Under the pieces are notes generated by a model. It saw nothing but the letters and a program-made list of their open reading frames with translations, made no database searches and was not told the origin of the DNA. A program made the translations under genes and the position numbers. A stretch of DNA of 15,959 bases from JBHJHK01 sp050330975 (GTDB taxonomy: Bacteria > Pseudomonadota > Gammaproteobacteria > Competibacterales > Competibacteraceae). Positions 13,639-15,959 of this stretch are shown piece by piece; positions within the stretch are counted from its first letter, which is position 1, and the number at the start of each line of letters is the position of its first letter. The stretch spans positions 1 through 15,959 of the forward strand of contig JBHJHK010000282.1 in assembly GCA_050330975.1 (NCBI GenBank), written 5' to 3'.

Positions 13639-15741
13639 ATGGCCCGCAAAACCGCCCTTGAGCGCTACCGCAACATCGGTATCATCGCCCACATCGACGC
13701 CGGGAAGACCACCACCACAGAACGCATTTTGTTCTACACCGGGGTCTCCCACAAGATGGGCGAAGTGCACGACGGCGCCGCGGTGATGGACTGGATGGAG
13801 CAGGAGCAAGAGCGGGGGATCACCATCACCTCGGCGGCCACCACCTGTTTTTGGAAGGGTATGGCCAAGCAGTTCCCCGAGCACCGCATCAATATCATTG
13901 ACACCCCCGGCCACGTGGATTTCACCATCGAGGTGGAGCGCAGCCTCCGGGTGTTGGACGGGGCCTGTACGGTGCTCTCATCGGTGGATGGCGTTCAACC
14001 CCAGACGGAAACTGTGTGGCGCCAGGCCAACAAGTACGGGGTTCCCCGTTTGGTGTTCGTCAACAAAATGGATCGCATCGGCGCCGATTTTCCCCGGGTG
14101 GTGGCCCACATGGAAAAGCGCTTGGCTACGACCCCTGTACCCATCCAGTGGCCCATCGGCGCCGAGGAGGCCTTTTGCGGGGTAGTGGACCTGGTAAAGA
14201 TGAAGGCCGTCTACTGGGACGATGCCACCTTGGGCCTCAATTTTGAATACCGCGAGGTGCCCGAAGAGCTGCGGGACACGTGTGACCACTGGCGCCAGCA
14301 GATGGTGGCTGCCGCCGCCGAGGCCGACGACGAACTCACCGAAAAGTACCTCGAAGAGGGAGATTTGGTGGAGGAGGACATTGTCCGGGGCCTGCGAGCC
14401 CGCACCCTCAACAACGAGATCGTCCCCACCCTGTGCGGCAGCGCCTTTAAAAATAAAGGTGTCCAAGCACTCCTAGATGCTGTGGTACAGTATTTGCCCT
14501 CGCCTCCCGAAGTGCCAGCTATCCGCGGCACCTTGGACGACGCCGACCACACCCCCGCCGAACGCCACGCCTCCGACGACGAGCCCTTCGCCGCCCTGGC
14601 CTTCAAGATCGCTTCAGACCCCTTTGTGGGCTCGTTGACTTTCTTTCGCACTTACTCGGGAGTCGTGAAATCCGGGGATGCGGTTTTTAACCCCATCAAG
14701 AACAAGCGGGAGCGCATCGGTCGTCTACTGCAGCTCCACGCCAACAGCCGCGAGGAAATCCAAGAGGTACGGGCTCGCGACATCGCCGCCGCCGTGGGCC
14801 TCAAAGAGGCCACCACAGGGGATACCCTGTGCGACCCCAACAGGGCGATCGTCCTCGAGCGGATGGAATTCCCCGATCCGGTGATCGCCGTGGCGGTGGA
14901 GCCCAAGACCCAGGCCGACCAGGACAAGATGGGGATGGCCTTGAACAAACTGGCCCAAGAAGATCCATCGTTTCGGGTCCACACCGACGAGGAATCGGGG
15001 CAGACCATCATCTCGGGCATGGGGGAACTCCATCTGGAGATCATCGTCGATCGCATGCGCCGGGAATTCAAGGTGGCCGCCAATGTGGGCACCCCCCAGG
15101 TGGCCTATCGGGAAACCTTGACCCAGACGGTGACCCAAGAGGGCAAGTTCGTCCGCCAATCAGGCGGTCGGGGTCAGTACTGCCATGTGTGGCTGCGCAT
15201 TGAACCCCGGGAACCCGGGTCGGGCTTTGCATTCAAGAGCGAAGTGGTGGGGGGCACGGTACCCAAGGATTACATTCCCGCCGTCGCCAAGGGGGTCGAG
15301 GAACAGATGGCCAATGGCGTTTTGGGGGGCTACCCCGTGGTGGATGTCGGGGTTGTACTGTTCGACGGTTCCTACCACGAGGTGGACTCCAGCGAGATGG
15401 CCTTTAAAATCGCCGGCGCCATGGCCTTTCGCGAAGGCTGCTACCACGCCAAGCCGGTGCTGCTAGAACCGTTGATGAAGGTCGAGGTGGTGACCCCTGA
15501 AGACTTTATGGGGGATGTCATCGGCGACCTCAACCGCCGCCGCGGCGTCGTCCAGGGCATGGAAGACGCCGCGGCGGCGGGCAAGGTCATCGACGCCGAG
15601 GTGCCCTTGGCCGAGATGTTCGGCTACGCCACAGCGCTGCGGTCGGCGACCCAAGGGCGGGCCACCTACACCATGGAATTTGCCCGCTACAGCGAAGCGC
15701 CCGCCAACGTGGCGGATTCTGTCATTAGAAAAGCATCTTAA
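13639..15741 (+). CDS. fusA: Elongation factor G
   Basis: 700 residues, normal EF-G length (E. coli 704). GTPase motifs are G1 AHIDAGKT (17-24), the switch I region with ERGITITSAATT, G3 DTPGH (88-92), G4 NKMD (142-145) and G5 around GSAFKNKG. Later domains carry FRTYSGVVKSGD, SGMGELHLEIIVDRM, the domain IV segment GGRGQYCHVWLRIEPR and the C-terminal domain V PEDFMGDVIGDLNRRRG. EF-G catalyses GTP-driven translocation and, with RRF, ribosome recycling. GAGGA (13627-13631) precedes the ATG by 7 bases; rpsG ends 41 bases upstream and tuf starts 29 bases downstream. The sequence looks like the canonical fusA and not a fusidic-acid paralogue. Confidence 0.98.
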   Translation: MARKTALERYRNIGIIAHIDAGKTTTTERILFYTGVSHKMGEVHDGAAVMDWMEQEQERGITITSAATTCFWKGMAKQFPEHRINIIDTPGHVDFTIEVERSLRVLDGACTVLSSVDGVQPQTETVWRQANKYGVPRLVFVNKMDRIGADFPRVVAHMEKRLATTPVPIQWPIGAEEAFCGVVDLVKMKAVYWDDATLGLNFEYREVPEELRDTCDHWRQQMVAAAAEADDELTEKYLEEGDLVEEDIVRGLRARTLNNEIVPTLCGSAFKNKGVQALLDAVVQYLPSPPEVPAIRGTLDDADHTPAERHASDDEPFAALAFKIASDPFVGSLTFFRTYSGVVKSGDAVFNPIKNKRERIGRLLQLHANSREEIQEVRARDIAAAVGLKEATTGDTLCDPNRAIVLERMEFPDPVIAVAVEPKTQADQDKMGMALNKLAQEDPSFRVHTDEESGQTIISGMGELHLEIIVDRMRREFKVAANVGTPQVAYRETLTQTVTQEGKFVRQSGGRGQYCHVWLRIEPREPGSGFAFKSEVVGGTVPKDYIPAVAKGVEEQMANGVLGGYPVVDVGVVLFDGSYHEVDSSEMAFKIAGAMAFREGCYHAKPVLLEPLMKVEVVTPEDFMGDVIGDLNRRRGVVQGMEDAAAAGKVIDAEVPLAEMFGYATALRSATQGRATYTMEFARYSEAPANVADSVIRKAS

Positions 15742-15770
15742 TCAAGTGTGTTCGACGAGGTAACCAAGCA

Positions 15771-15959
15771 GTGTCCAAAGCGAAATTTGAGCGCACGAAG
15801 CCCCACGTGAACGTGGGGACCATCGGCCACGTGGACCACGGCAAGACGACGCTGACGGCGGCGCTGACCACCATCATGGCCAGCAAACACGGCGGCGAAG
15901 CCCGCGGCTACGACCAAATCGACGCCGCCCCCGAGGAAAAAGCCCGCGGCATCACCATC
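15771..15959 (+). CDS. tuf: Elongation factor Tu, N-terminal part (partial)
   Basis: Starts with GTG at 15771 and runs off the window after 63 codons. It reads MSKAKFERTKPHVNVGTIGHVDHGKTTLTAAL, containing the P-loop GHVDHGKT (residues 19-26 counting Met), and reaches the switch I region PEEKARGITI. GAGG at 15757-15760, 10 bases upstream, supports the GTG start; no ATG is available in a suitable place. It is the last visible gene of the str operon and the second tuf copy of the window. Codon choice is strongly restricted (CGC for Arg, GTG/GTC for Val), as expected for one of the most abundant proteins. Confidence 0.98.
   Translation, partial: MSKAKFERTKPHVNVGTIGHVDHGKTTLTAALTTIMASKHGGEARGYDQIDAAPEEKARGITI

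Overview
The window is a GC-rich bacterial chromosome segment carrying the classic translation/transcription supercluster, with every gene on the + strand. The order is tuf (3' end) - tRNA-Trp - secE - nusG - rplK - rplA - rplJ - rplL - rpoB/rpoC - rpsL - rpsG - fusA - tuf (5' end). The proteins match Escherichia coli/Pseudomonas-type sequences closely. The RNA polymerase has full-length gammaproteobacterial-type subunits, with the lineage-specific insertion in the beta half and the one in the beta' trigger-loop region both apparently retained. I therefore read the source as a gammaproteobacterium; genus cannot be decided from the sequence alone.

The outstanding feature is at 4033..12519. rpoB and rpoC form one uninterrupted reading frame of 2828 codons. 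The beta part (residues 1-1359) ends exactly where E. coli RpoB ends. The codon there is AGA instead of a stop, 17 linker residues follow, and residue 1377 is the Met that starts a complete RpoC. Natural beta-beta' fusions are known from Helicobacter/Wolinella and Wolbachia, but I know of none as a norm in gammaproteobacteria. Two details matter. A ribosome-binding-like GGAG and the ATG of rpoC survive inside the fusion. The linker also contains a run of seven C; losing one C would restore a stop (TGA) overlapping the rpoC ATG. The fusion could thus be real, partly bypassed by internal initiation or slippage, or a sequencing error.

Layout: 1-145 is the end of a first tuf; 146-348 holds an AT-rich spacer, tRNA-Trp(CCA) and a possible weak terminator; 349-1291 is secE-nusG. 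1292-1416 is a structured leader with a candidate L1-binding hairpin before rplK-rplA (1417-2546). 2547-2816 is a 270-base leader with strong stem-loops in the position of the L10 autoregulatory leader, before rplJ-rplL (2817-3862). 3863-4032 contains several consecutive hairpins ending in a convincing intrinsic terminator/attenuator before the fused rpoBC. 12520-12719 holds a hairpin, a near-perfect sigma70 promoter (TTGACA-17-TATGAT) and a GC-rich leader for the str operon rpsL-rpsG-fusA-tuf, which runs off the window.

Two other protein oddities stand out. RplJ (L10) has an 11-residue tandem duplication in the C-terminal segment that anchors L7/L12 dimers. The RpoC half carries an extra segment of about 51 residues between the DRVAQAMM region and the SFNSVFMMADSGARG motif. 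Together the genes encode elongation factors, ribosomal stalk and S12/S7 proteins, the core RNA polymerase, the NusG coupling factor and the SecE translocon subunit. No mobile elements, CRISPR arrays or foreign genes were seen.
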